A stretch of 64,000 nt of DNA from Cryptomeria japonica (Eukaryota > Streptophyta > Pinopsida > Cupressales > Cupressaceae). Location of the stretch: assembly GCF_030272615.1 (NCBI RefSeq), contig NC_081410.1, positions 142,198,849 to 142,262,848 of the forward strand, given 5' to 3'. A model generated the notes under the pieces. That model saw only the letters and a program-made list of their open reading frames with translations. It had not been told where the DNA came from and ran no database searches. The position numbers and the translations under genes are program-made. Of this stretch, positions 23,400-36,615 are shown piece after piece (positions within the stretch are counted from its first letter, which is position 1; each line of letters starts with the position of its first letter).

Positions 23400-25353
23400 A
23401 TCTTGGAACCTGAGGCGGATGGAACATACTTCTTGAAGAGGAGGAAGAGGTGGATTATTCATCCGAAAGTCAATGTCTACACAATGACTGTCTATCCTTC
23501 CAATCTGCTCAAACCAGTCCAATTTATTGGCCTCAAAATCCCTTATTGCTACACGCAGCCTGCTGGCGAACTCTATATCATCCTTGTTATATGGAGTTCC
23601 ATCATTCTTCAGCTAGCCTTTCCAGTGTATTTTCATCTAGCTGCACTCCATCTCAGGCTGCCAATAGCTAATCAAAGTTCGCAGGACCCCCTTACAAAAG
23701 GTCCCGACATCAAACAGGGTTATTTCACATTCCTTCCATCCTTTGTTGATGTAGTTTACGATGTCACTTTTCATACCTAAAATTCCAAAGGTATTGGCAT
23801 CAAGAGGCCCGAGGATCTACTGTATTGTGGGAATCCAAGAATGGGTCCGCCATAACAATCTGATGATGGGGAGAGGCGCATCAACTACCTTCTGAAATTC
23901 TCCAACTTGATCCCTAATGATCTACAACCTTTGGCAGGCCCGCTTCGCATCCAACCTCATGCCAGTTGCCTCCTCCAATACCTAATTCCCTATCTATGTT
24001 ATATCCTCAATCCATTCTCTGGTTGCCTTGGTTGTGTCCTAGACACTCTCAAATTCTACAGTCATTTTTAGCACCAAGGCTATAGGAGGGGCATATGCCT
24101 CATTCATGTGTTGCAGCGGTTTCAACAAGTGGTCTAATTAATTTTCAACCTACTATGCTCAAGCCTTATACATTTCTCTCTCTGTAGTCATCCTTTCCAA
24201 CTGGCTCAGTATTGTCTCCACGAAGTCCTTGAATTCTTCCACCTCCTATCCTTTAGTCGCCTTTCCCATTGGGATTGACATAACATTATAATCAACCAAT
24301 GCAACTTCCTCAGCTGATTTGTCTTTAGGTGGAGCAGCTATGTGCATTGTTCGATTCCTTTGAGCGTCCTTAGTCACCTTGGAATATGTCCTCGGTTTCT
24401 TTTTCTCCTTACCCTAGGGCTCTCCTATTTGGGATAGAGGTCATCTAGGCTTATAGGTGGCCTTACATTGGCTTTCCTTTGGGCTCAGACCTGCAACCAG
24501 GTAGAAGGGATGGATTGTCCTGAAGTGACCACTAACTCCCTATTCTCTTTTGCTGAAGCTACAGCTGACTCACTTTCTACCCTTGGTTGATCAAGTAGGG
24601 ATAAGGGCTGATTTCCTTCTACATCACGTTCTTTGTCTACAGCTGAGTTCTCTCCAACTTCACACAACAATTGTCGGGGGACCTCAAGCTCCCACTGTCG
24701 TTCATCTCTAAGGGGATTTTCGTCCTTGTCCTCCTCTTTATCCTTATCCCTATCCTCATTCTTTTCAGTGGTTTCCTCATCCTCTCTATCACCTACCTTT
24801 TCTTGTTCTTCCTGCTCGACGTCTTGCCTATATCTCCTTCATTGGGTTGGATCACTCCTTCTTCAATCTGATTCTCAAGCCCATCCAGATAAATGACCTG
24901 CATCCCCGACTCTTGCACATTAGGCTCTCGCTGATCCGTTGTTTCAACAATAGCTGAATCGATTTGCTAAGCGAGAGGGGTGGATTGGCACTCTACCTCA
25001 GTTACATCTTCTACTGTATTGATATATTTTGGTGAAGTAGCAGCAGATGGCCTCCTTACTAGTAATTTTTCTCAAGCATGGGCTTCCGGTGATTGGCTTT
25101 TATTTTTCCTAGATTTCTTGGATGCTCACGATCGTTTACTGGCCTTTGCCTTTTTCCTCTTCTTTTTAGGCTATTGTGTAGCACTTGATGCTTCATCCTC
25201 TTCTGATGAGTGAGACTCATGGCCTCCCATCAGATTATAGGTGAACTGTATACCATCTTGAGTTAGCTCTTGAATATGTTGATGGAGCCAGGCATCAGTA
25301 TGTCTCTTGGGACGTTCCATTATAATTCCAAAATCAATGACTGGGTCCTGAGA
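23400..25353 (-). pseudogene. B-frame protein, piece 3 (C-terminus)
   Basis: Picks up at the other side of F with DPVIDFGIIM and IQFTYNLMGG (A protein: LVLIDWTEGE, MVLTYELMGV), then a lysine-rich and acidic linker, VIYLDGL (A: IIFLDGI), and at the end WFEQIGRIDSHCVDIDF and LQEVCSIRLRFQDYV (A: VEWEGILATCADDVDLVDF, MEEVKLVVSRYVESL). Many stops. It corresponds to residues of about 505-1059 of the A protein. Plus-strand open frames here (for example 24633-24896) are shadows. Confidence 0.75.
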
Positions 25354-26279
25354 TGTCATGACCCTATTTCATAAATCACAAAATAATTTATATTTATTTA
25401 TTAAATGATTATTCTTTCAATTCTAAGAGCAACAATATAGAAATTTTATATGTATATATATTATTATTATCATAGAACTTTTATTAATATATTAAAATTT
25501 ATATTTAAAAGAAAAAAAAAGATTTAATTAATATATATTATCTTCTTTTACTTTTCAAAAATTAATGAAAAAGTTTATTTGAGAAATTTTATTGACAAAC
25601 TTGAAAATTCTATATAAAATTTCATTAATATGAAATTATCTAGAATCCTAAAAACTAGGGATATATTTTAAAAGAAAGGAAACTTAAAGAAAAATAAAGT
25701 AAAAGGTTTCTATTAAAATATTAGAAACTTAAGATAAAAGTAATGTTTGATAAGAACAGAGTAATCAAAGAGCTTTCAAGGAGACCTTAAATTTAAAAAG
25801 GAAAAAAGAAACATAAGTGTTAGATTTAGGAAACTCTCACGTAAGAAAAGAAATACGTGATTTTAAAAGCACAATTTTAAGCTAAAACAAAGGATGAAGC
25901 GTATGGGTAAAATAAAGAGATGAATTTAGAATTTGGAGGGATTTGAGAAGAAGGATTTTGGATCATTATTTTCGCAGCGGAAGGCTAAGAATATGCTATA
26001 GATTGATGGAGTTGAACACAGGTAGAAAATGTTAGCCTCAACCATAGTGCATCTGACAAAGGTAGCCTGCATCATTTATTAACCTCATCTCTTGTTTGTC
26101 CTTTCAAAGCTTATCTAATCCTACTGCAGATTTGAGTTATGATGTTGGCAGAAACGCATACCTAGTCCATGCCTAATAAATCTTACCTTATCTTGTCATT
26201 AATATGTTACAGTCACCCATGCTCTACAAACTAGCCATCCATAGCTATTGAATCTTCTATATATGGTAGTGAGATGTAA

Positions 26280-28150
26280 TGTAATATTCCCACTAATTTT
26301 TTTCGGTTTTTGAGCACAACAAATAATACAATGCACCCGTTAAAGTTAGGAAATATAATCCCAATACTACTAAAAGTAACCCTTCCACTTTCTGATCACC
26401 AAGAGCCCAATGTGGGAAGGTGAGAGCATACGGTGATAAGGGGTTCGTTAGCTCATTAATCCGCTGGAAATTACAATGCAATTACAATACTGGGCGGCAA
26501 GCCAGCCCCTTCCACTTTTCAGCAAGATGAAGAACAAGAACTTGGCGGTAAACCAGCAAAGCTAGCAAGAGCATAACAGAACCAAATCACTCTATTGCTT
26601 ATGCAGTGGGAGGACTTTTACATAAAACTATCACTCAACCGCATATTTCAGCGGGAGGACAATATCACTCAACCACTTGCTCAGTGGGAGGACAAAGCTG
26701 AATTACAAGACATGCAGGCGGCTAAGCCATCCTCTTCCACTTGTTCAGCGGGAAATGCAACATAGAATGATTGGTCAGTACTACTGAAGCAATCTTACAA
26801 AGATAGAGATGCGAGAGAAGATAGAATTAAGTACATATCTCAAGTATTCAATAGCACATTCTCACCATAAAACACTATTGTTCTAAAATCAGAGACAATG
26901 AAACGCAGAACCAGCCACTCCAAAAACCACTAAAATGCTCGTAACTCTCTCAAAACTGAATGAAATCATGCCAAACCAAAAGCAAATTAAGAGTATAACA
27001 TAAGCGATCAATTCAATACCTTGAAACTGCGACTGGAGAGCAGCAGAGGTGATGCACGCAACCCAAGGCAATTCTGGAAATGGCGTTTTGGCTGAATATT
27101 TCGATTTGCAACTATAAATTGGAGAGTTTTCCAAATGCCACACAAATGTAGGAGAATTATTGTCTCTCCGATACGCTTCCAACGGACCTTCACCCAAAAC
27201 GATGCACTCAACACGCAAATAGCTACAAGCAAAATACACTTCCAGCCAACACACACCAGCAACACCAAAAAACGCAGCAGCACACAACTCTTCACCAACA
27301 CACCCAAAAATCACCAAATAGCTCACAACTTCAAACCACAGCTAGGAGTGATGTCTCACACTCGAAACCAGAAGGAAAGATCTAGGAGGTATTCACCCTC
27401 GAACAAGTTTGGAGTCATTCCGACAGCATAACGATATATTTTCTCTAGATCCCAAATGAGGAGCCAGTCACCTGTTTATATAGCTTTTCAATTTTGGAAT
27501 TCAAATGAAATTGCCTCCAAATTCTCCTCGTTCAAATTGCATTTCATTTCATGTGGTGGACCCGAGAATGGCGCCCACTTCCCAAGTTCGAAAATCGCGC
27601 CTAAGAGGAGGGACCACGATTTTGGCATGATATAACTTTGAAGTATAAAAAAATTAAGTCTCCTTATAACCATCAAATAATTCGCCCAAGCAAGACTTAG
27701 GAAAAATATCACTTTTTGCACAATTCCCCATAACATAAATCAGTAATAAAATAATTAAATAATAACTTTAAGATAAGGAATAATATTTGATTAAATCGCT
27801 TATAACTCGAGTACTGATTATCAATAAAATCCGGATGAGGCTGAGCAATGAGGATCACTGAACTGTGCTGGATCAGGACCAAATCAAAATAGTAAGTCAT
27901 AAAATAATCCTCCAAAAATCGTGATCTTCGTAACCAGAGAAAGAGATTGGCGAGCTTAGCAACTCTGTACCATCCTGACGGCCAAACCCTAACTTTCTAA
28001 AAATTGTAAGTTCACAATCCATCCCTGACAAGCTTGGTCGGAACTCCAAAGAACATGGAAACCCTAATTCACCTTTCCACATAGCCTATAGGTCTCCGAA
28101 ATAGGCCAATGGACCACTGAATGCATCATCACAAGGAAGGGGACATTACG
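26280..28150 (-). mobile_element. solo LTR G1
   Basis: Ends TGTAATATTCCC and GGGGACATTACG with perfect duplications TGTAA (26275-26279, 28151-28155). 1871 bp. Contains several copies of the phrase CTTCCACTT...CAGYGGGAGGACA (26500-26760) and ACCAAGAGCCCAATGTGGGA. Same family as G2 and G3. Open frames such as 26889-27326 have no domain and are unlikely to be genes. Orientation is a guess from the AACCCTAATT block near the right end. Confidence 0.8.
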
Positions 28151-30271
28151 TGTAATTGTTAGGGACTCTTTGAAGAGTCCAGCTACTAGATAGAATCAGA
28201 TGTTAGATTGTTGAAGTTTGTGAGGATGAGAAGAAGCTCATTCTGAAGTTTGCGAACTGCTCAACTCTTAGAGGATAGAAGGAAAAGAATGGGAGATCGA
28301 TACCAAAAGAAAACAGATGGAAGGATAATTCTGTTGTCCATATGTGTGAAGTGGAGGTGATTTCTACTGCAGAGACTCTAGGAGCCCCTCGGTATCATAG
28401 AAGAGAGAAACGTGGGCCACATCGTGGAGTTGGAGCAGAGCAAGTAAGCAGCCATAAATTACATTGCATTCAAAAGGATATAGGTACACAAACATTACAC
28501 TGATTCTATGTCTTACAATGAACCAGTTGACTCTAATGTTATCTGCTGTGTGCACTGCTCATTGACTCGTAGAATAGTAACCATTTTCAAAGATTCTGTA
28601 GTTTTATCTAAAACGGATCTGATCCTTTTTCCAAATCCAATTATAGATTTCCTTATTATGTGTTCGCTTGTCATTTGCATATCCATGCATTCACTGCTTG
28701 ACCCTCTGCTTCAAATACAATGAATCAGTATAATAGCACCCACAAATACTTGCCTCTTAGGCTGTGATGTCAAGCTGAGAATTATCAAGTCAAGATTTGA
28801 TCACTGTTTAATTAAAACCTCTGCCAAGAACAACTTTTTTTTTAGATTTGGTTTCATTACTCCGTATTGATTATTAGTAGACCCATTACTATGAATCTTA
28901 TCAGAAGGATATCATATAATATCCACTTGATAAAGAATTTGGCTTTATAACTGCCAATTGTATTCATTTGAAGTTCCAAAAGTATTTCAAACAAATCCAT
29001 TTTCTGTAGATCTTGAAAACACATTCTATTACATGACATCTCCCTTACCCATTTTGTCAAACAATTCTTGCATTTTGCTTGTGTTTCCACTTCTCAGATG
29101 TCTACCAGCACATTTTTTATCTGTGCAATTTGTTAAGAAACTATTAAGATCTTTTCCAATTCCTTCCTTTCATAATTAGAGTGATAGTGTCCAATTTTAG
29201 CAGAATATAGAAATCTAAATTACTGATTACATGAAAAGATAGATAATTTTATGCAAAGGAATCTCTACTGCTGGTATTTTCCAACTATTTGTGCATATTC
29301 TTTAGAGACTTTAGAATTAGAGATAATTGCATTGATCATATACTTCAGCTCATGGAAACACTATGCTTGATCTGTATGAACCTTAATGAAACTAACTCTT
29401 ATCTGCATGCGCTTTACTTGGCATAGGCTTGAGGTTTAGCTACCTAAATCTTTCATCAAAGTTGTCAAACAGTCTGCATGCTTTTGCACCCTGCATGCAT
29501 TTCTACCAAAGCATTTCAAACTATTATACTTGAAAAATAGGTTTTCTCTAAAATTGTGCTTCCAACTGGTCATTCCTTGAATTCATTTCTTTTAGGTGAG
29601 TTTGTGAGACAGTTTGTATACCCTAGTTGCTTTATTGTATTTCACTTTCTGCATGCTCAGATTACCTTATTTATACGTGGTTAATTTTGCTTGAATGTTT
29701 CTAAAAGCCATTTCAAGCATAAGACTATATATATTACAACCATTATATTTCCTGAACTTAAGGCATTCCAACAAACAGATAGTGAACCAAGTTCATACTT
29801 ATTGTCAGTTATATCATAACAAACTTAGTTCTTACTCAAGAATCCTTGATGTTTGAAATGTGGCGCATGATAATATAGAGGGATTTTCCTATAAATGAAA
29901 CACTGAGGCCGAGATTCATACTCTTATTATAAATCATCATAGTTATTATGATAAGAATATTGCAGGTATACTCTTTAAGAAAATAATATAATTCTTTGAT
30001 AGACATAGGGTTCAAGTAATGCGACAAAAACATTATCTATCATATTCATATAAATATTATTTTCTTATGTGTTGATCTTGTGAAGGTTTGACATATAATT
30101 TTATAGAAGTGTATATATGTATAAACTATGGGTGGATTGTCTTATCTTACCTTCCTATATATAGATATTTGGTTGATAATTAAATATAGGAAATCTTATT
30201 ACTTTTATAGTATTATGATCTAAGAAGGTGAAACTATACTATGTCACTTGGCATTGCATGTTATAGAAGTT

Positions 30272-33209
30272 TGTAATATTCCCCTTAATTTTTCTTTATT
30301 TTTTTCACAATTACATTCAACACAACACTTGTTATGGTTAAGAAATGAAAACCAAATGCTATTGAAAGTAACCCTCCACTTTCTGATCACCAAGAGCCCA
30401 ATCTGGGAGGGTGAGAGCATACAGTGTCGAGGGGATCGTTAGATGCCAATAACTGAAAATGATTACAATCTTCGGACAACAAGCCAACCCCTTCCGCTTA
30501 TACAGTGGGATAATGAAAACAATGCAATCACTTGGCGGTAAACCAACCAAGGACAAGCTAAAGAACTGAAGAATGCAATCACTCAACCGCTTGTTCAGGG
30601 GGAGGACTAGAAATGAAATTACAATCAACTCTACCGTTTATGCAACGGAAGGACAGTATTACAATATTCAAAATACGTGGCAAAGCCAGCCTCTTCCACT
30701 TATGCAGTGGGACTAAGAGCAATAATCCAATTAAATAGTTGTTAGTACTACTAACCAGCTTTACAATGCACAATATGGATTACAACTTAAGGGAAATCAC
30801 TATTCCAAAGATAGGCGGCAAGTCCAGCCTCTTCCACTTATGCAGTGGGACAAGAAAGAACAATAGAAACTGTTGTTAGTACTACTACCAACATTACAAT
30901 ATGAATCATAGCATATAAGAGTGATGAGCCAAGTGCAATAACATGACCAACAGCTGCAAATGAAACTAAGTCCTTTCTCTTCACACCAATGAACTCACAC
31001 ACCCCAAAACCAACTCCAAACACCAAAAACTCTAATTCTGATATACTCCCAGCACGCTGAAAACACAGAGACCAGCATCACCAAATCCCACTAAAACACT
31101 CACAACTCACCCGATTCTTAACCAAATGACACGAAACTCTAAGATACTGGTTCTTCCCTTTTTGGCTTGGGTTCGGGTCTCGGTTCGTGCCCGGTCCTGG
31201 TTCGTCCCGAGTTCGACCTGGGTTTGACCCGGGTCCTGCGGTCCCTTGTGCAGGACCCACAGGGAACCCGGCCACCTGGGAAGGACCCAGGTGGAACCCA
31301 AGTCGAACCTAGGAGGACCTGGGTGAACCCAGGAGGACCTGGGTGAACCAGGGAGGACCCGCGTGAACCCAAGCTCGTGGGTTCCCAAAAACGGGGGCCA
31401 CGGGTCAAAAAACAATTAAAAAAGACTTGAAACTTGAATATTATCTTTTTTGCAAATTATGAATACGATATTAGACTTTAGTTATTAGTTTACTGATTAC
31501 ATTTGCGATGTATGAATATTTATTGGCATTGGCAATTATGGATTTATCATTTATCATTTATCATTTATCATTTATGTATGGAAAGTCACATTGTATATTT
31601 AATTTTTGTATGGATTGTATTTATTGAACATATATATATAATATATGTGTGTGTGTATATATATGTGTGTGTGTGTGTACGAAAGAACCCGTACTCGTAC
31701 CCAAGAAATTTAGTTTTTTTGCCGAATTTGCGAATCTGTACCCGAATCCGGACCCGAACCGGTAACTTAGACGAATCTAAAAGCAAATGATCACTAGGAA
31801 GTAGGCGATCATTCCTAGGACAACAAAACATGGCAAACCGACCCTAATAATTTATGCACGCCTTCCAAAGCGATCAGCCACATGGTACGGCCAGCTAAGG
31901 TACGATTTTGCAAAAATAAAATCCAAAACACCATTTTAAGCTCTATAAACTTGCAAAATGAATCGCCTAACCCATAAAGAAAGATAGATGAAACACCCAA
32001 AACGAGGAGAATGACACACTGAGACCTGCGACCCAAAATCCACTTCAGCACACTCTGCGACTAACAATAAGAACACACTACAGCACTCCCAAAAATCAGA
32101 AATCTAATATATAAATCTGCAACATTATCTTCAATCCACTCCACTGAATGAAGAGCAGTCTCTAGCTCGACTAGTTGTTGTAATGCAAGCAAGAAATCAA
32201 GCTATGGCTAAGAGGTAAGCATTCCCCGAAGCTTTCACTCTGCATTTCAGCAACATTTCATTATAAAAATTCTTGGATACCAAAAACAAGAGCCCAACAC
32301 TCTTATTTATAGACTGTCTCCAAATTTGAATTCACATTCCCTCCAAATGAACGCCAAACCCAAATGCACATTCACTTCACATTATTTTGAAATTACATTT
32401 CATTTCTCCTTTCTCCAAATCAACCTTCTCATAGGAGCAAATATACTTTATAAAAATGACAATAAAATCATAATGTGGCATCCAACGTAGATAAGTGGAA
32501 TATATTATAAAATTAACTTATTTCTCCATAAGGCGTCCATCTTCCCTTATTAATATTTCACTTTATAAAGTATTTTTTCTCAACAATAAATCGCCCAATA
32601 TATAATTAAGGAAATGACTTAGATATCAATATAACTTAAGCAATCCCTTTAAAATAAATCGTGTAACCTTTGCCTTAAGTTATAATTTAATTTAAAACAC
32701 CATTTTTCATCAAATACTGAACTTGCCAAAACAAGCTCCAAGGATATGGGGAAACAAGCTGAGAGAATTGCCCTACCAGAAATAGTCACTGAACTGAGCT
32801 GAAGAACCCTTGCCAAGAATAGCACCAAAAAATGCTTGGAAGACCAACTGCTCAAACTGACCTACTGGAAATAGCCATCTGAACAGGCCTGTTGACATCA
32901 TGCTAAAAATAGTAAGTGTTTCCAAAGTGATTTTAACCACATTCTTAGCAGTCGTCGCACTTACTAAAAATAGTATGTCCAAAAAAAGTCACCCGATGCA
33001 GATGCATGTCGAACCATCTTGAAGCTCTCTGAAAACCAAGAAGGAATCCAGAATCCAAACTGTCAAACTATCACATACACCCCCTGAAAACACCAAAGAA
33101 TCCTCCTAGAAAATAGGAAACCCTAATTTTTGCTCCCGACTAGCCTACGGGCATCTGAAATAGGCTAACGGCCAACTGAACTAATCACTGCGGAGAACGG
33201 GACATTACA
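30272..33209 (-). mobile_element. solo LTR G2, carrying a hAT-like insert
   Basis: Ends TGTAATATTCCCC and CGGGACATTACA with perfect duplications AAGTT (30267-30271, 33210-33214). 2938 bp, of which 632 plus an 8-base duplication are a nested DNA element. The left part shares with G1 the stretch CCACTTTCTGATCACCAAGA and the CTTCCACTTATGCAGTGGGA repeats; the right ends share AAACCCTAATT followed by CCTAnnGGnnTCnGAAATAG. No coding content. Confidence 0.85.
31139..31770 (+). mobile_element. 632-bp hAT-like non-autonomous element
   Basis: Inverted ends CTAAGATACTGGTTC and CTAAGTTACCGGTTC (right end reversed) match at 13 of 15, and 8-base flanks ACGAAACT (31131-31138) and ACGAATCT (31771-31778) match at 7 of 8. 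Composition is unlike its neighbours: the left half is GC-rich with ACCTGGGTGAACC-type repeats (31260-31380), the right half has TTTATCA repeats (31548-31575) and a TG/TA microsatellite (31630-31680). No transposase. The 8-base duplication points to hAT; the family is not known to me. Confidence 0.7.
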
Positions 33210-34546
33210 AAGTTGACTTGATGATCTTATATAATATATTTTCATACCTAATGGTGTTAACAATTAACACTATTGAAGAGTAAATAAATGAATATCTTCT
33301 TGATACATTTGGGTAATATTATTCTACTAACCTAGGCTTGGGATCGTAGTGATAAATTATAATTTGTTTTGACGATGGCTATCATATGATAACCTAGAGT
33401 GAAAGTTTTTATACTTGGTTATGAAATTGAATGAAGCTACTAAATCTCCCAATGCCAATATTGGTTTGTCCTAGATTATTAATAATGAACTATAATGATA
33501 CCTAGTGATAGACTTGATCTTGCTATTCATTTAGCAACAAGCGGTCTACATGTGTAAAAACATATTTCTTCAAGATATGAAATTATTTAATCACAAAATG
33601 TTTAATTGAAAAGATGGAAATGCCATAAATTATAGCCTAGTATATTTATTTATGATAATTGACTAATGGGGATAGCTGGGCATTAATAAGATGTTGACAT
33701 TCCTTTACCTTCTTGATGACATATGACTCACTAAATGTAGTCTAGAATATCCTTTTATTTAGACACCTGTGATTGAATTAGGTCTCAAATCTCTAAAAGG
33801 ATATCAATAAGATAATACATGGGTAAATGCTTCTATAGGGTTTTGAGTGCCCTCGTAGAATGGTGTATAGGCTAGATTGAGGCAATTGTATGCATGTTTG
33901 CATAGTTGTATTTTGTGTATTCAATGTGTTTTTAATGTTTGTCGGACGGGTGTCGAATATGGAGTAAAGACAAGGGTGAGTTTCCAGACAAGCTTAAGTC
34001 TCTGCTTTAACTCATTTGTCAATAGTCCGCCCTAAAAGATCTTTGGCCAAAGTTTTTTGATCTCTTAGTATATGCTTGCTAATTGAATCACTGCATTTTC
34101 ACTCTCTTCCATATCTTAGTGTCCTTACAATAGCATCATAGATTGTAGATACACTAAGTTGCACCGGATTCCATCCCTGCCAGTTTCGAGTCACTAGGCG
34201 TCCTCGTGCAAGGTCGGTGGTTCTTCGTGTAAGGTCGGTGGTTCTTCGTGTCATGCAGAACTTTGAGGAAGCAAAACTGCTTTGGGGTTGGGTGATAAAG
34301 CGCTCTGACATTGTTCTCACACGTGGTGTGCTTATGGGAGATAGATGTTGGGAGCCCCTGTCAGGATGATTATCAGCTATGTATTATCAAATCTCTTAGC
34401 TTATGTAATTGACACTATCAAAATTTATTATCATGTTTCTATCCTTATCAATTGAGAAATTTATTTGATGTGTGCTTAAGTATGCATGAGAATAACTCTA
34501 CTTATGTAGTTTGATATTTTAATAATATGGAGGTCCTTACATGAGA

Positions 34547-35731
34547 ACAGTTGATCGAAGCTGGGCAATCTTTTATGGCTTCAGAGGCCTGATGCTATAT
34601 GCAATCCCCACAGTCAACTAGTTGATCTGGAAATCGGGCGTACTCAAAGGTCCGGATTTGATGCAAGTTGAGGCTAGAGTACTCTCTTCTATGAACCTCG
34701 AAATCATCTGCACAACTAGCCCAGTAGTCCTCTATGTTCATTTTATGCTTATAGTGGCAACCCTAGACTTTACGTCCTAGTAAAGTAGGATCAAAGTTCT
34801 TTCTGCATGAATGCTCTTGTAGGCAATAGGCGTCAGCTCCTCGATTTCTCAGCCTATGCAGGGGCTTTGAAGTATACATCATTGTCCCCTATTGCCATTT
34901 GGAATGTGACTCCAGCCATCCTCCTGTCTCTAAGGACTTGCCCAACTGTATGCACCTACCTGGCAACCTCCAAGAGTACCATCTTATCAGTGGGATATCT
35001 AGGGAGCTAGTAGGTAGTGCCTTCAAAGCCTGAGATTCTCAAGTAAGAGAATTGAGGAAATTGAATGTCCCATATTGCCATATTAGCGCGATGGCTTGCT
35101 TGGATAACCTTTGTTGCTGTCCTTCTTGTATCGTCCTAACCATGTGCATGGTGAAGGAATCGTTTACGCGCTCATATTGGCCCACTGCATAGCCTATGTT
35201 GTTCTTCTCCCTCTCACTTATGTTGTAGAAATGCAGTTGAGGGTAGCAGTCATATACTTTTATCTAATTTGGCCTGTTTCCAATGTCACCCAAGCGAACC
35301 AATCCCAACAGTCTAAGATGTCTTGCAGACACATACAACATATAATAGGACATTGTGAAGTACCTCTTCTCTGCAAGTTGAACTAGTTGTGTATGGATGT
35401 TGTCACTGATGATTTGAGCCCAATCAAACTTGACCTTCCCTATGAAGACCTCTTCTATGAAGTAAAACATCCACTCCTCAAACATATTAGAGTAGGGGAG
35501 CCCCATGACTCGGTTGAGTAGAGTAACCATGTCTCTGCACTCCTCGTTGAACTCACTGCATAGACTTTCTTGAGGATCCTAGTGCTAGGGGGTATCTTTT
35601 CTTTAACCAGTTTTCATTCATTTGTCTCTTGCACTTATTGGGATTCTGATCATATATGGCCTGAGATTCCTCCATTGTTACTACACTTGCTTCCTCATGC
35701 AAGGGGATATCAAAAGTTTCTCCAATAGCCT
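34547..35731 (-). pseudogene. B-frame protein, piece 2 (middle)
   Basis: Begins at the A insertion with AIGETFDIP (A protein: AIREAFKIP), continues MVTLLNRVMGLPYSNMFEEW (A: MIVLLNRIIGNPQGAPFESW) and DWAQIISDNIHTQLVQLAEK, and ends IEDYWASCADDFEVHRRE (A: LEDYWANAADSFEIRKRF) before the F insertion. It covers roughly residues 103-495 of the A protein. Several frameshifts and stops separate these blocks. Homology is unmistakable by eye in at least five blocks in the same order. Confidence 0.8.
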
Positions 35732-36466
35732 TGTTGGTGTCTGTTTTATCATCTACCAAACATTAGGATAGGATACCCGAAGGCATTCTATCCTCTCCTG
35801 AAAAATCACTACTGATTCCAAGGTCTATATGTGCGAACAAGCGACTTTAGTGGAATAGCTTCTTGGGTAGTGTATGCTGAAATTTTCAAGGGGGACTTAC
35901 GTTTGACAAGTATTCTGTTGAACTGCTGAACTTAGATGGATTTAGCAATTTAGGCTCTTCTTTTTTGGGGGGGGGGATTTTCTGGGATTTAGACTTTCAA
36001 AAGAAAGGGAAAAGGGGATAGAGTTCAGGAAGGCTAATCTAATCCTACGAATTCTGGAGACGGTATCAACTGGGTGCTCTCGAGAAACCAAACCTTGCTT
36101 CGCCACACTAGGGACAACTACACAAGGCCGGTGCAATCTTCAATGAGTTGTGCTTATGATCGAGATGTTGGGATGCATAGGGGATGGGCTCAGACTAACT
36201 TTGCACGGTGAGATGGAAATCATCCATACACCAAAAGTATGAGCAGAGATACACCATCAATTGACACTTATCAAATCCTTCCTTCGAATTAACAACAATG
36301 AAAGCAAATCTAAATTATTTCTAACTAAGTGTTGAGGCAATTGAAACCATGCAAATCATTCAAATAATAGAGATTACAAAGCAGCGCACATGCAATATAT
36401 TATCTCGAAATGACCTTAAGCAACAATACATCAAAAACCTCACCCTTTTCAAATGAGAGGAGGCAA

Positions 36467-36476
36467 CCTTATATAG
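36467..36476 (-). promoter_or_regulatory. TATA box of LTR A
   Basis: Minus-strand CTATATAAGG, about 140 bases downstream of the end of the 1059-codon frame and 735 bases from the LTR end. The equivalent TATA in B is at 23056-23067. In the solo-LTR model this is the element's Pol II promoter and places the reading frame in U3. Confidence 0.55.
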
Positions 36477-36615
36477 TTTCTAAAAAATAAATGAATGGCC
36501 GAGATCAAACAGTGATCAAGGGCCAAGATTGAAAGTCTTAAACCCTAATTAGGGTTTCCCGAAATACTATCAGTTCAAGCAAATGAAAGAGTGACAAGTG
36601 GCGCAGCTGCTAATT

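Larger units (their letters stand above)
25354..34541 (+). mobile_element. LTR-type insertion F in the B frame
   Basis: Starts TGTCATGACCC and ends GGAGGTCCTTACA with perfect flanking duplications TGAGA (25349-25353 and 34542-34546). The coding frame of B is interrupted exactly here. Removing G1 and G2 leaves about 4.37 kb. No gag, pol, primer site or internal terminal repeat is visible, so a long solo LTR is the simplest reading. Near 34200-34250 there is a 20-base tandem repeat (AAGGTCGGTGGTTCTTCGTG). Strand is assigned arbitrarily to the TG start; I could not find a convincing promoter. Confidence 0.75.

Noticed and set aside
24633-25213. Serine/leucine-rich plus-strand frames
   Set aside because: Shadows of the acidic and lysine-rich linker of the B frame on the minus strand.
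26889-27431. Opposing open frames of 145 and 98 codons
   Set aside because: Inside solo LTR G1, on opposite strands over the same bases, with no motif and no counterpart in G2.
31107-31415. Proline/glycine-rich frames
   Set aside because: Fall in the GC-rich repeat half of the 632-bp hAT-like element and partly in the flanking LTR; no domain.
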